From positions 67,526,712-67,590,711 of the forward strand of contig NC_083338.1 in assembly GCF_019175385.1 (NCBI RefSeq): a stretch of 64,000 nucleotides of DNA, read 5' to 3'. The stretch comes from Lycium barbarum. Taxonomy: Eukaryota > Streptophyta > Magnoliopsida > Solanales > Solanaceae. Positions 36,151-48,864 of this stretch are shown one piece after another; position 1 is the stretch's first letter; each line of letters begins with the position of its first letter. Below the pieces are notes generated by a model. The model had not been told where the DNA came from. It was given only the letters and a program-made list of their open reading frames with translations, and searched no databases. The position numbers and the translations under genes were made by a program.

Positions 36151-38010
36151 TTAATCAGTATAACCAATTACGGAATTTAGATTACCTGTAGGCATAGGAA
36201 ACAGGTGGGGGTACTTCTTCTTCATTTTGTCCTCTTCTTCCCAGGTCATTTCTTTTCTGTTATTGTTTCGCCACAAGACCTTAACAGAAGGTACCTCTTT
36301 GGTGCGCAGTCTCCTTACCTGACAATCCAAAATAGCTACAGGCTGTTCTTCATAAGACAATTCCTCCGTTACGTGGACATCTTCTATGGTAAATATTCTG
36401 GAAGGATCACCAATACATTTACGGAGCATTGATAAATGAAATACCGGATGTACTGCCTCCAGATCAGATGGTAAGTCTAGCTCGTAGGCGACCTCGCCTA
36501 TCTTTCGAATAATCTGATAAGGCCCAATATATCACGGACTGAGCTTTCCTTTTCTGCCGAATCTCATTACACCTTTCATAGGCGACACTTTCAGGAATAC
36601 CCAGTCACCAATCTGGAACTCTAAAGGTCGCCGTCGTTTATCTGCATATGATTTCTGTCGACTTTGGGCTGCTAACAACCGCTCCCGAATAAGTTTCACC
36701 TTATCAACTGCTTGTTGAATCATATCTGGCCCGATCAATTTAGTTTCACCCTCATCGAACCAACCAATCGGAGATCTGCACTTTCTACCATATAGGGCTT
36801 CATACGGTGCCATCTGAATGCTGGAATGATAACTATTATTATAAGCAAATTCAATAAGCGGCAAATGATCATCCCAACTACCTCTGAAATCAATAACACA
36901 GGCCCGTAGCATATCTTCCCGTGTCTGAATAATACACTCGTCCTGTCCGTCGAACTGAGGATGGAATGTTGTGCTAAGCCTCAACTGAGTCCCTAATCCG
37001 TCCTGAAATGATCTCCAGAAATTAGCTATAAATTGCGCACCTATGTCGGATATAATAGATGTAGGAACTCCGTGAAGCCTTACTATCTCTTTAATATACA
37101 ATCTGGCATAATCCTCAGCCGAATAAGTAGTCCTGACCAAAAGAAAATGGGCTGATTTCGTCAGTCTATCAACAATAACCCAAATAGAATCATACCAGCG
37201 TGGAGTGCGCGGTAAACCTGTATTGAAATCCATATTAATTATTTTCCATTTCCAAGCTGGAATTTCCATTTCCTGTAGCAATCCACCGGGCTTCTGATGC
37301 TCAATCTTAACCTGTTGACAATTTGGGCACTGAGTAACGAACTCTGCAATATCTCTTTTCATACCATCCCACCAATATAAGCATCTGAGATCATGGTACA
37401 TTTTTGTGGATCCAGGATGAACAGAATACCGAGCATAATATGCCTCTCCCATAATCTGTCACCGCAGCCCTGCAACGTCAGGTACACATAACCTGCCTTC
37501 ATAATGTAATACCCCGTCAGGTGAAATCTCGAATTGGGTCTTTTCCTCATCAAGGACTATGTCTCTGTACTGTACTAGTATAGGATCCTCAAACTGGCGT
37601 CGTTCCACTCCTTCCATAATGGACGATTTAGCAACTTCTCGGACAGAAACCAAAATATTTCTAGAGTCGGCCAAATGGACCCCAAAACTGGCTAGCTGAT
37701 GAATCTCACAAACTAATTCGTTCCTTTCTGGCTGCACGTCGGTCAAACTGCCCATAAACTTGCGGCTAAGCGCACCTGCTACAACATTGGCATTTCCAGG
37801 ATGATACAAAATGTCGACGTCATAGTCTTTCAATAATTCGAGCCATCTTCTCTGCCGCAAATTTAGCTCCTTTTGCTTAAAATGTACTGAAGACTTTTGT
37901 GATCCGTATAAATATCAACATGAGCTCCATATAAGTAATGCCGCCATATCTTCAAAGCATGAATTACCGAGGCTAGTTCCAAATCATGAGTAGGATAAAT
38001 TCTCTCATAT
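36151..38010 (-). pseudogene. Element H integrase, chromodomain and RNase H end, broken
   Basis: A 306-codon stretch (37452-36532) holds the zinc-finger end ([14 protein letters not shown]), core ([28 protein letters not shown]) and C-terminal domain ([19 protein letters not shown]). The catalytic Glu position reads CIIQTRED instead of ERTIQTLED, so the third catalytic acid is lost. A TGA at about 36532 precedes the chromodomain (ILDCQVRRLRTKE, MTWEEEDKMKKKYPHLF). RNase H is represented by [16 protein letters not shown] (near 38000) and YTDHKSLQY, then ANVVAGALSRK with Asp changed to Gly. It breaks off at about 38010. Confidence 0.88.
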
Positions 38011-38412
38011 TTAATTGGAATACTTATAAGGGCTTCCATTCCCAACACTTACTTTTCTTTCCATTCTGACATATCGCTGCCCTTCATGTCTAACAATGTC
38101 ATTTACCTCTTGATGCATATCTGTTCCCACTTACTTTCTTTCTAATCACTCTCTTTTCCTACAATCAAGCCATCAGTATCTTAAATTTTTCTTAGGGAAT
38201 GACCTTTTTCTCTTGTTGTTTGGTAGCATCGGCTCCGAAGCTCGCAAGGTATTCTTTTATATACGCGAATCGGTTTCATCCCTAAGTCACCCTCCAAGAA
38301 GGCTTCTCTATGTTCAAAGCAACCATATTAATACGACTACACATTTATCCTTTAGTAATTATATCCTTCCTCGATGAAAGGTTCGGCCAAGTTATCCTTT
38401 CCTTCATGCCCA
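38011..38412. other. Filler DNA between truncated RNase H and truncated LTR of H
   Basis: About 400 bases with no similarity that I can see to the rest of the window and no coding signal. It lies exactly where H's RT, protease, gag and leader should be. It could be captured DNA from break repair, or the worn remains of a different element. Confidence 0.5.
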
Positions 38413-38810
38413 TCCCTTTTGCCCTCACTCTCTCTCTTTTGTTTTCTTGGTTGTTCTTGAAACTTCTAGCAATTGAAGACTTGGTGGCCCTTTTTATTAG
38501 TTACTACATGGATTAATTTAACACTTGGGCTTGGGCCCTCTTGTTTGGACCATGGCCGGCCACTCCACCATTTGGGCCTCTTGTTTTTTTTTCCATTTAT
38601 TTGAGCCCAATTAGTTATAGGTCTTATTTTGTAATTCACGAAACAAATTTCTAAAATTCCCCATTTTGGCCTTGGCCTTCCTCCATATTTCCACATCAAT
38701 ATTTCTCATGAACAACTTATATATTAAATAAAAATCCAAATATGGCCTTATTTCTTACAAGTCAAAATTATTTCGAATTTTTCGAATATGCAAAAATACG
38801 GGATATAACA
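38413..38810 (-). repeat. 5' LTR fragment of element H
   Basis: It matches 35643-36042 closely, that is, only the first 400 bases of the LTR (U3 side). It has the true outer end and the target duplication. Confidence 0.9.
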
Positions 38811-38820
38811 GTGACAAACT

Positions 38821-38832
38821 TAGTATCAGAGC
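38821..38832 (+). other. Primer-binding site of element G
   Basis: TAGTATCAGAGC, one change from the usual site (G to A at the second base), five bases after the end of the LTR at 38816. Confidence 0.85.
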
Positions 38833-38881
38833 AGTTGCGTCCTAGGGTTGTCAACTAGCCGCGTCTATGAGAGTCTTGTTA

Positions 38882-38932
38882 ATGGTGTGTTATACACCAT
38901 ACTTATATGTAGGAGGCTGCAGGGCATTTAGG
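38882..38932 (+). other. Element G leader hairpin and conserved motif
   Basis: ATGGTGT/ACACCAT (38882-38888 with 38894-38900), a perfect 7-bp stem with a 5-nt loop, followed by GGCTGCAGGGCATTTAGG at 38915-38932. Confidence 0.6.
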
Positions 38933-39019
38933 AAGATTGCCCTTCTTCCTTATCTTAGATCGTGCGATAGATCCGTACCATCAGGATTTATTTTTTAATA
39001 ACGTATTGTGGTTTCATTG

Positions 39020-40650
39020 ATGCCTGTGACAAAGAGAGCTTTAGCCAGCCAGAGAGGCGAGGCTGTGACAGAAGAGGGTACTAGTAGGGTTCCACCAGTA
39101 GCTGTGGGCCAGGATGAGTCTCAGAGTGAGGCCCCATCTCAGTATTCACAGAGCCCTACCGTTCCAGCGGATCTCAGAGGAGCTGCAGCTACAGTACCGC
39201 CAGTTCCTCCACCTGATGCATCAGGTCAGGAGATGTGAGAGGATATTCGGTTATTGACTCAGTTAGTAGCCGCTCAGGCCCAGCGTAATGGTACGGGTAC
39301 TAGTTATGGTGACAGGGCTGTTATCTGGACCCTATGAAATTCTTTGGATTGAAACTAGATAAAGACCCACAGAATTTTATAGATTGGATGTTGAGGACAT
39401 CGTGGTTGGTGCATGCTTCAGACACTGAGTTAGTAGAATTGGCTTTATACCCATTGCGAGATGTTTCTGTCCAATGGTATGCGACCTGGGTGTCGTCTAG
39501 GGGAGCTAATGCACCCCCACCCATTTGGCTGGAGTTCACAAAGGCTTTCCTTCAGCACTATTTTCCAGCAGAGGCCCGACGGGCTCGAGTTGATCGGTTT
39601 CTAAATCTACGTCAGGGGAATATGAGTATTCGCGAGTATAGTCTTCTTTTTAATTCGCTAGCTAGGTATGCTCCCACGATTGTAATTGGGATGGAGGATT
39701 GGGTACACTAGTTTGTGAGTAGACTTGGGCCATATTTGATTAATGATTGCATGACGGCCGCACTTCAGGAGGGTGTAGATATCTCTCGTATTCAGGCAAA
39801 CGCTCAGGGTTTAGAGGAGAGGAAGCAGCAACAGTAGTGGGCTGATCAAAAGCACGATAGGGGTCAAAGTAAGAGAGCTAGATCGTTTGGGTCTTTTGGT
39901 GAGTACCAGGGTGGTCATAGACAACAGTTCTTTAGCGTTCAGCCTATCCAATGGCTAGTGCGCCTTCACATTTCTCGGGACTGAGGATTTTATAGACCCA
40001 CTTATTTTGAGCCGGGCCAGAGTTCCTGGGCTTTCAGTTCCCAGTTCAGGGGTTTTTCTAGCCAAATGAGGCCATCTCTACCATGATATGCTCAATGTGG
40101 TAAGTTACACAGCGGACAGTGTCGTTTCGGTTCGGATGTGTTTAATACCTGTGGTCAGCCAGGCCACATTATGCAAGATTATATGTCGAGAAGTGGTAGA
40201 GGATCTTTAGCTGGTTCTTCATCGTCGGTATTGCCTCCTGGGCAGGGTTCTCAGATACCATCCGGTCACGTTAGAGAAAGAAGTGGAGCATCCAGTTTGA
40301 GCGGTTCTCAGAAATGCATTTATGCATTGGCTGGTCGACAGGATCTTGAGTCATCACCTGATGTTGTCACAGGTATATTGTCAGTGTCCTCACGTGATGT
40401 ATATGCATTGATAGATCTAGGTTCTACGTTTTCATATGTTACTCCTTTTATTACTGGTGAGTTTGGGGTGGAACCCGAGTTGATTAGACCTTTTGAGGTG
40501 TCTACACCTATTGGTGATCCCGTGATAGCTAGACGATTATACAGAGGTTGTATAGTTATAGTCTGTAATCGCCAAACCGTAGCTGATTTGATTGAGTTAG
40601 ATATGGTGGACTTCAATGTTATTATGGGAACGGGCCTCTTATTATGCTAA
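39020..40650 (+). pseudogene. Element G gag and protease, broken
   Basis: Gag opens MPVTKRALASQRGEA at 39020 and stops with a TGA at 39236. The capsid region is open again from 39334 (MKFFGLKLDKDPQNFIDW, YPLRDVSVQWY, YSLLFNSLARYAP) to a TAG near 39709. The knuckle region (40090-40180) reads NTCGQPGHIMQDY with the first and last Cys lost. Protease has ALIDLGSTFSYV with its Asp at about 40414 (Leu for Pro as in A), then VDFNVIMGTGLL. It is close to the gag-protease of I (shared YALAGRQDLESSPD). Confidence 0.87.
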
Positions 40651-40851
40651 TGTTGATTGCAGAACAAAGATGGTCCGGTTTCATTTTCCAGGAGAGCCAG
40701 TGTTGGAATGGAAAGGTAATACAGCTTTGTCGAGAGGTAGGTGTATTTCCTATTTCTCAAGGTAAAGAAGATGATCGCCAAAGGTTGCATTTATTATATA
40801 GTTCAAGTTTAGAATGCAAAAGCAAAGTCACCAGCTCCTCAGTCTGTTCCA

Positions 40852-41697
40852 GTGGTTAGTGGGTTCCCAGATGTGTGTCTAGACGAGCTTCTGGGTTTTC
40901 CGCTAGAGCGGGAGATTGATTTTTCTATTGATGTTTTACCAGATACGCAGCCGATATCTATTCCCCCTTATAGAATGGCACCTGCGGACTTGAGAGAGCT
41001 GATGGAGCAGTTGAAGGACTTGCTTGAGAAAGGCTTTATTAGGCCTAGTACATCACTGTGGGGAGCGCCTATGTTGTTTGTAAGAAAGAAAGATGGCTCG
41101 TTACGGATGTGTATTGACTATAGGCAGCTGAATAAGGTGAAGATAAAGAATAGGTACCCGCTCTCAAGGATAGGTGATTTATTTGACCAGTTGCAAGGTG
41201 CCAGATGTTTCTCGAAGATAAATCTAAGGTCATGATACCATCAAATTAGGGTCAAAAGAGAAGGACATTCCTAAGATAGCTTTCAGGACTAGATATGGTC
41301 ACTTTGAGTTTCGTGTGATGTCATTCGGCTTGACTAATACCCCAGTAGTATTTGTGGATCTAATGAACCGTGTATTTAGATCTTTCTGGGATCAGTTCGT
41401 GATTGTATTTATCGATGACATTCTAGTCTACTCACGATCAAAGGTTGAGCATGCCGAATATTTGTGTGTAGCACTCAAGGTTCTTTAGGATCGGAAGTTG
41501 CATGCAAAGTTCTCTAAATGTGAGTTCTAGTTTAACTCTGTGGCTTTTCTGGGCACATTATATCAGAAAAGGGCATCAGGGTTGATACGCAGAAGATAGA
41601 AGCCGTGAATAATTGGCCTAGACCCACGACACCCACAGAGGTTCGTAGTTTTCTAGGTTTGGCAGGTTATTACAGGAGGTTTGTAGATGGTTTCTCT
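40852..41697 (+). pseudogene. Element G RT, first part
   Basis: [20 protein letters not shown], the fingers [20 protein letters not shown] and [15 protein letters not shown] are in the open frame to 41235. GGA to TGA in KINLRS* ends it; here the first catalytic Asp is also changed to Asn. In a shifted frame RT goes on with [31 protein letters not shown] (near 41409) and [20 protein letters not shown] (near 41607). It ends at the target duplication of I and resumes at 50842. Confidence 0.9.
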
Positions 41698-41805
41698 TGT
41701 CACGACCCGACTAGGGGCCATGACGGGTACACGGAGCTGACTACCGAGCACCACTCATTATGCTAATCATCGTACCCAACCTGAACATACACAATATCCA
41801 AAGCA

Positions 41806-41860
<55 letters not shown>

Positions 41861-43660
41861 CCCTCACGGTTGCAAAAAATGATATACAAAAATATACCCT
41901 GATGAATCCAAGACAACAACTACCCATGCATCCGTATCTACGAGCCTCTACTAGAGTACTGTGACATAAGGACTGGACAGGACCCCGTCGTGCCCCAATA
42001 TACACAAAAGAATGCATCAACAAATGGCACCTCGGGAATAGGGGAGTGCTCCTGTGAATCTGACGAGTAGCTCCTAAGGATCTGGGCCGCCTCCCTGTCT
42101 ACTTGTAGGCATGAGCATAGAGTCCAAAAAGAAAGGACGTCAGTACGAACAATGTACTGAGTATGTAAGGCATGAACAATAATAACATATCTAAGAGTTA
42201 AGGAAACATCAAGTGAGGAAACAACTTGTAACTGAATGTCACTTAAGACGAAATAATGCATGCTAACTTACATCATAAATAACATCATATCAAGTATGCA
42301 TATATAAGCTGCCCGACCATATAGGTACGGTGTAATCATCATTAGCCCGCGTCCGGGGTAACCATCTCATGCCGCCCACTAGGGGTGTCCTCCCATGCCA
42401 TCTATACATGGTGTATATGCCGCCCGCCATGGTGTAATCTCATCATCATATACTTATCATAAAGCAGGCATTAGAACTCAAATACAACTATAACTCTATC
42501 GGGGTAACGTAAGTTCGAGAACTCCCGATTCCATTATGGAGTAGTCATGATCATCATGCCTCACCTTGAAGGAACTAGCATTATAAAGTAATTCTAGAAA
42601 CAATGAATAACATCAATAACAACACTATAATACCATAATCAATAAACTTTGTTAAGATAGTCATTATTCAATTCTCAAAATCTCCTCTCAAAGTCATCCA
42701 CAACCATGGTTATCACCCAACGTCGCATTCATTCACATATAATGCTTCTTCAACATTCTTAATATCATTCATAACGAGATTATACCCATAACATGTCAAG
42801 AACTATGATTCAAGTCAAGTTACCATTCAAGAATTCCACTATTCTCATATTTGTAACCCATTTTCTACTTTCTTCCATAATCCAAGTCTTTCAACCATTC
42901 AATACTCTTAATAGCATGAAATGAACATAAAACTCACCTTTGATTGTGAAGGAGTGGGTTTTGAATGGAAATACTTCACTTAGAGAAAACCCTAGCTTCA
43001 ATTCAAAAGAGATTTCTAGCTTCCATCAACCCTAGTTAGCATTCTTGCACTTGATTCTACTAGTTTTTGGTATTTGATCTTTGATTTCCCATGAATTCAT
43101 GTAAAATGAAGTGTGTGGAATATTCTAGAGGTTTAGAGAGAAGTGGAGAAAATAAGAAATAAGAAATGAGACCTTGAAGTCATCTTTTATAAAAATTTAA
43201 AACTACTCGTCGGGAGTTATACGGACCTTTATACGGTCCGTATAAGTGATCGTATAACTCCATCAGTGATGGCCCTTCACTGTAACGGTTATACGGACCG
43301 TATAAATGGTCCTATAATCCACCTTCTCTCTGAACTTGTTCTCGTTGTTTCATTTGATCTCCAAACCTTATGGAACCTTATTAGCACTTGTTTAACACTT
43401 CATTAACAATCTAAGGAGTGCCATAACTTTTCCTCAAGACATTATTAAACCAACATTAGCTCGGTACTTTGCAAATCCTTTTTAAAACACGACTTATACT
43501 TTCCATTCTTCAACAAACTTTCTTCTCCTGCCTCAAATGTCTTTGGAATCTTAATTAGAACCGTTAAGTACCCCTTGTTACTTGTAGGGACATCATATGC
43601 TTCTTACCTTGCGTTAGTCTATCTACCACACGACGATATGAAATTTTCCGAGGTATAACA
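41698..43660 (-). repeat. 3' LTR of element I
   Basis: 1.96 kb. Minus-strand start TGTTATACCTCGG, end GGGTCGTGACA. It contains a (TA)n tract (41811-41858), the two-hairpin module (42122-42160) with a GUCC/GGAC second stem, worn repeats with CCGCCC and GGTGTAATC (42310-42440), and TACGGTCCGTATA palindromes (43205-43325) upstream of TTTATAAAAG (43185-43195). Confidence 0.94.
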
Positions 43661-43661
43661 C

Positions 43662-43676
43662 TCTTCCCCCCTTTAA
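43662..43676 (-). other. Polypurine tract of element I
   Basis: The minus strand reads TTAAAGGGGGGAAGAG directly before the LTR start. Confidence 0.85.
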
Positions 43677-43879
43677 AAACATTCGTCCTCGAATGTTAAG
43701 TTCTCGGGAATTCTACAAAAATTTTGCCAGAGTTTGTCCTGTAATATGGCAGTACAATCCTGTCACAGCAACCCACAATAATATTGCCTCACAGGGATAC
43801 AACACAATAGCAAGAAAGATGTGGCCACACACGACCAAAAGCATTAAAAGAAAGCGTTGCATACCTTATGATAATGGCG

Positions 43880-45455
43880 TTTCATCTTGAATCTCTTCCG
43901 GGGGTGGAAACCATTTGCGGGTACTTGGATTTCATGTCTGCTTCCGCTTCCCAAGTCATTTTATCTCGGTTATTATTTCACCACAAGACCATAACTGAGG
44001 ATACCTCTTTATTTCTAAGTTTTCGTACTTACCTATCTAGTATAGCAATGAGTACCTCTTCATAAGCCCACCTTTCTGTAACTTGAACATCATCTACAGG
44101 CACGATTCTAGTAGGATCTCCGACACACTTACGGAGCATTGATACATAGAAAACTGGATGGACTGATTCATGTTCTGGAGGTAAGTCCAGTTCATAAGCT
44201 ACTTGGCCTATCTTACGGACAATCTTATAAGGTCCAATGTATCGGGGACTTAATTTTCCCTTCTTGCCAAATCTCATCACGCCTTTCATCGGTGATACCT
44301 TCAGGAATACCCAATCATCAACTCTGAATTCCAGTCTCGCCGACGATTGTCCGCATAAGATTTCTGGCGACTTTGGGCTGCCAATAATCAATCTCGGATA
44401 ACCTTGATCTTTTCCACCACTTGTTGAATGAACTCCGAGCCTATTAGTTGCATCTCTTACTTCAAACCATCCAATTGGGGACCTACACTTTCTTCCATAT
44501 AGAGCTTCATACTGGGCCATCTGAATACTGGAATGGTAGCTGTTGTTGTATGCAAACTCAATAAAAGGCAAGTGATCATCCCAGCTACCCCCGAAATCTA
44601 GCACACATGCCCGTAACATATATTCCAAGGTCTGAATAGTGCGTTCATCTTGCCCATCAGTTTATGGATAGAATGCTATGCTGAGTCTCACTTGAGTCCC
44701 CAAACCTTCTTGAAAGGATCTCCAGAATTTAGCTCTAAATTGTGCTTCTCTATATGTGATAATAGATATCGGAACACCATGGAGTCACACTATCTCCTTA
44801 AGATATAACCTTGCATAATCTTCTGCCGAATATGTGGTTTTGACCGGAAGAAAATGAGCAGATTTTGTGAGTCTGTCAACAATCACCCATATAGAGTCAC
44901 ATTGCGTTGAGAACGAGGCAAGCCTACAATGAAATCCATGTTGATCACTTCCCATTTCCAGGCTGGAATTTCCATGGCTTGTAGCGATCCTTCTGGCTTT
45001 TGATGCTCAAGTATCACTTGTTGGCAATTTGGACATTGAGCTACAAATTCTGCCATGTCTTTCTTCAGTCCATCCCACCAATATATTAGCTTAAGATCGT
45101 GATACATCTTTGTCGCTCCTGGGTGAATGGAATACCGCGAGTAATGAGCTTCTTCTAGAATCTGACCACGTAGTTCTGGAACACATAGCCTGTCTCGGTA
45201 CCTAAGGAATCCATCTGTTAACACTTCAAATGGCGACTTCTCTTTCTCAGGAAATGTATCTCTATAGTGACTTAACTGGGGGTCTTCATATTGACGCTCT
45301 CTCACATCCATATCTAAGGACGAAACAGCCGGGTTGTGAATACCCACTCTTGCATCGCCTGAATCAATTAGACGAACTTTGAGGCTGGCAAGCTGGTGGA
45401 GCTCACGAGTTAATTCTTCCTTTTCCGGAGAGACCTTACATAGACTTCCCATTGA
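43880..45455 (-). pseudogene. Element I integrase and chromodomain, broken
   Basis: The frame 45515-44883 carries the zinc finger (HYSRYSIHPGATKMYHDL, CPNCQQVILEHQKP) and the start of the core up to FIVGLPRSQRN, where a frameshift occurs. The remainder of the core (VDSLTKSAHF region, then [10 protein letters not shown]) is split over frames. The C-terminal domain is in 44628-44029 ([20 protein letters not shown]), with a frameshifted patch near 44440-44330. The chromodomain follows a stop at 44029, with NNRDKMTWEAEADMKSKYP near 43985-43925 and a Trp/Arg position changed to TGA. Confidence 0.88.
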
Positions 45456-46870
45456 TTTGCGGCTAAGTGCATCAGCTACTACATTCGCCTTTCTGGGGTG
45501 GTATAAAATACTCACATCATAATCTTTCAGTAGTTCTAACCACCGCCTCTGTCAAAGATTTAACTCCTCTTGTTTGAAAATATATTGGAGACTCTTGTGG
45601 TCAGTATCAATATCAACATGAACGCCATAAAAATAGTGTCTCCACATCTTTAGTGCATGAATAACCGCGGCCAATTCAAGATCATGAGTCGGATAGTTCT
45701 TTTCATGTTTCCACAATTGCCAGGAAGCATAGGCAATAACTTTACCGTGCTGCATCATCACACAACCTAACCCAACATTAGAGGCATCATAATACACAAC
45801 ATAACCATCGGGTCCTTCTAGGAGTGTTAGGACTGGGCCTGAAGCTAATCTATCCTTCAATTCCTTGAAACTGCGTTCACAAGCATCAGTCCACTGGAAT
45901 TTTGCTGATTTCTGAGTTAGCTTCGCTAATGGCGCGGAAATAGAAGAGAACCCTTCCATAAATCTTCTATAATAGCCTGCTAATCCCAAGAAGCTACGGA
46001 CCTCTGTAGGTGTTGTGGGCCTTGGCCAAGTCTTCACAGTCTCAATTTTCAGAGTATCAACTTGAATGCCATCAGTTGAAATGATATTGCCCAGAAGGTT
46101 ATAGAATTCAGCCAGAACTTACATTTCGAAAATTTAGCATACAACTAACGAGTCCGAAGAATCCCAAGGACAATACGCAAATGGTATGCATGCTCTGCTT
46201 CTGTCCGAGAGTACACTAGAATATCATCAATGAACATGATCACAAACAGATCTAAGAGAGGCCTGAATACATTATTCCTCAGATTCATAAACACCGTTGA
46301 AGCGTTTTTCAACCCAAATGACATCACCCTAAACTCATAATGGCCGTATCTGGTTCTGAAAGCCGTTTTGGGAATATCTTCTTCTCTAACTCTCACTTGG
46401 TGATACCGCGATCTTAGATCAATTTTGGAAAACCATTTGGCACCCTGTAATTAGTCAAACAAATCATCGATCCTTGGAAGCAGATATTTTTTCTTTATCG
46501 TCACCTTATTCAGCTGCCTATAGTCAATGAACATCCGTAGGGAACCATCTTTCTTTCTCTCAAATAGAACAGGTGCTCGCTACGGTGATGAACTAGGCCT
46601 AATGAATCCCTTCTCGAGCAAATCTTTCAGTTGTGACTTTAGCTCTTTCAACTCTGCAGGAGCCATTCGGTAAGGAGGAATAGATGTAGGCTTGGTGTCC
46701 GGCAACACATCAATCGCAAAATCAATCTCCCTTTCCGGAGGAAGGCCTGGAAGTTCATCTGGAAATACATCCGGAAACTCATTTACTACCGGGACGGATT
46801 GAAAAGTCGGCGGCTTTGCTTCGGTACCATGAACTCGGACTAGATGATAAATATAGCCTTTGGTGATCAT
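45456..46870 (-). pseudogene. Element I RT and RNase H, broken
   Basis: RT starts with [20 protein letters not shown] (46785) and keeps FIRPSSSP. A stop lies near 46578 and another break around 46440. Palm: [34 protein letters not shown] (FIDD at 46234-46223). RNase H has [14 protein letters not shown] (Cys changed to Tyr before the Asp), [16 protein letters not shown] and TDHKSLQY, then ADALSRK. In contrast to A, G and J, the Gln codon of [11 protein letters not shown] between RT and RNase H is intact here (near 45895). Confidence 0.89.
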
Positions 46871-46960
46871 CTTCCTTGGTTTAAGGGAAGAAATAAACCT
46901 ACCCTTAGGAGATGCTGTATTATCTTTCTATTCAAGCACGAGTTCTCCCGGGAATTAGAA

Positions 46961-48669
46961 TCAAACTACTTTCATTCTGCAATCGACATTAGCATAACAA
47001 GTGGCCAACCAATCCATGCCCATAATCACATCAAAATCTAACATTTCCAGCTCAACTAAATCGACTTTAGTTTGACGATCACATACCACAATCACACAAT
47101 TCTTATACACTTGTCTAGCTATTACTTGATCACCAACTGGATTAGATACCTCGAAAGGTTTAATCGGCTCGGGTTTCACCCCAATGCAGCCAGCAATATG
47201 AGGAGTGATGTAAGATAACGTAAAATCCGGATCAATCAATGCATAAACATCATGAGAGAATATGGATAGTATACCTGTAACCATATCCGGGGAGGACTCA
47301 AGATCCTGTCGTCCGGCTAAAGCATAAATATCGAGTTGGGTACCACCTGAACTGGATGCTCCCCCTCTGCCCCTACCGCGGCTTGCTAGAGTCTGCCTTA
47401 TCGGGGGCACAAACGAGGAAGAACCAGCTGCTGACCCTGTGGGCTGAGCCCCAACTCTACCACCCATCGATGGAGTATCACGCATCATATGCCCAACCTG
47501 ACCACAGGCATAGAAAGTATCTGAACCTCGGCGACACAGACAGGAATGTAATTTACCACACTGGTTATATCGCAGCACTGGTGGTCACCGCTATCTATGA
47601 TCACCTCAAAACTTAAGACATGAGACTCTCGAACTCTGACCCAGACCAGAATAAATGGGGCGATCAAATGTCCTGCCCAAAAATAGAGGAGGTGCACTAG
47701 TTGCGGACTGGCTCGAATATCTGGAATATTGTTGCCGCTGAGCCCCTCTATACTCACTACTAGCACCAGCAAATCTGGCCCTCTTCCCCTGTCTTCTATC
47801 AATATCACGCTCATCCCTCTGAGGCTGTTGCTTCTGTTCTAAATTCTGGGCGTGAGCCTGAATACGAGAAATGTCCACCCCCTCCTGCAATGAAGCCGTC
47901 AAGCAATCTTTGAACAAATGTGGCCCTAGTCCACTCAAAAACGTATGTACTCTGTCTCCCATGTCAGCCACCATAGTCGAAGCATATCTAGCCAATGAAT
48001 TAAAGTGAATGTTGTACTCCCGAGCACTTATATACCCTTACTTTAGATTCAGAAACCTATAAGCTCGGGCCCTTCAAACCTCGAGTGGCAAATAGTGGTG
48101 GATGAAAGCATCTATAAATTCCTGCCAAACCGGGGGAGCTGCATTTTCCTTCCTCGAAGATATCCAATTATTATACCATAGGACCACTACATCCCGGAGT
48201 CTATAAGATGCCAACTCCACAGATTCAGTATCAGAGGCATGGATGATTCTCAGCATTCTCAGCATCTCATCATAAAACCTTGCGGATTTTCATCCGGCTT
48301 TGACCCAAAAAATTATGGGGGATTCAAACTCATAAAATCACAGGCTCTAGCACTAGTCACCCTCTCACCTGTACCCGTACTCTACCGCTGAGCCTGGGCG
48401 ACAACTAGCTGTGTCAATAGTTAAATAGCTTCGGTCATTTGCTGACCCGAAGCACCCGATGGAGGAACTGGAGGCATAGGAGCCAGAGTAGAGACCCCTC
48501 TTTGTTCTTCTAGAATAGGCGGAGTGTGAGAGGTATTGGATGGAGCCTCATTATGGGATTCACCTTCTTCTACATTCATTGGCGGCTCCTTTTCCATCCG
48601 TCTTTCTGTCATAGCCTTGCCCTTCGGGATGGCTGTGGCTTTTCTCTTTACCAGTATCACTGAAATCAT
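46961..48669 (-). pseudogene. Element I gag and protease, broken
   Basis: Gag opens MISVILVKRKATAIPKGKAM near 48669 and falls into three frames: 48678-48421, 48265-48074 (YRLRDVVVLWYNNWISSRK) and 47995-47606 (LARYASTMVADMGDRVHTF). A stretch from 47578 to 46961 holds the knuckle region (CGKLHSC, then CGQVGHMMRDTP with the last Cys changed) and protease. The protease active site reads ALIDPDFTLSYIT where relatives have DPGST, so the Gly of the Asp-x-Gly motif is lost. The end reads [17 protein letters not shown]. Confidence 0.88.
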
Positions 48670-48747
48670 AAGGCACAATTAGGCAGAAGGAAATCTTATA
48701 ACATAGCTCTATCGCATGATCTAATAGGAAGAAGAATGGTCATTTTT

Positions 48748-48802
48748 CCTAAATGCCCCGCAGCCTCTTGTTTATAAGTGTAGCGCGCTTCACACTCATA
48801 AA
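48748..48802 (-). other. Element I leader hairpin and conserved motif
   Basis: Inverted repeats TTTAT/ATAAA (48771-48775 with 48798-48802) and AGTGT/ACACT lie inside one another, followed in RNA sense by GGCTGCGGGGCATTTAGG (48765-48748). Confidence 0.6.
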
Positions 48803-48849
48803 GGAGACTTTGCTGGACACGGCTCGTAAACACTCCCTAGGACGGAACT

Positions 48850-48861
48850 ACTCTGATACCA
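48850..48861 (-). other. Primer-binding site of element I
   Basis: The minus strand reads TGGTATCAGAGT, one change at the last base, three bases after the LTR end. Confidence 0.88.
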
Positions 48862-48864
48862 CTT

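Larger units (their letters stand above)
33156..38810 (-). mobile_element. Element H, deleted A-family copy at the end of G's 5' LTR
   Basis: Ends are TGTCACGACCC (33156) and ATATAACA (38810) on the plus strand. The flanks are a perfect duplication gtgac (33151-33155, 38811-38815). Inside, on the minus strand: full 3' LTR, polypurine tract, chromodomain, integrase, end of RNase H, then 400 bases of unknown DNA and only about 400 bases of 5' LTR. Gag, protease, RT, leader and primer-binding site are gone. Confidence 0.92.
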
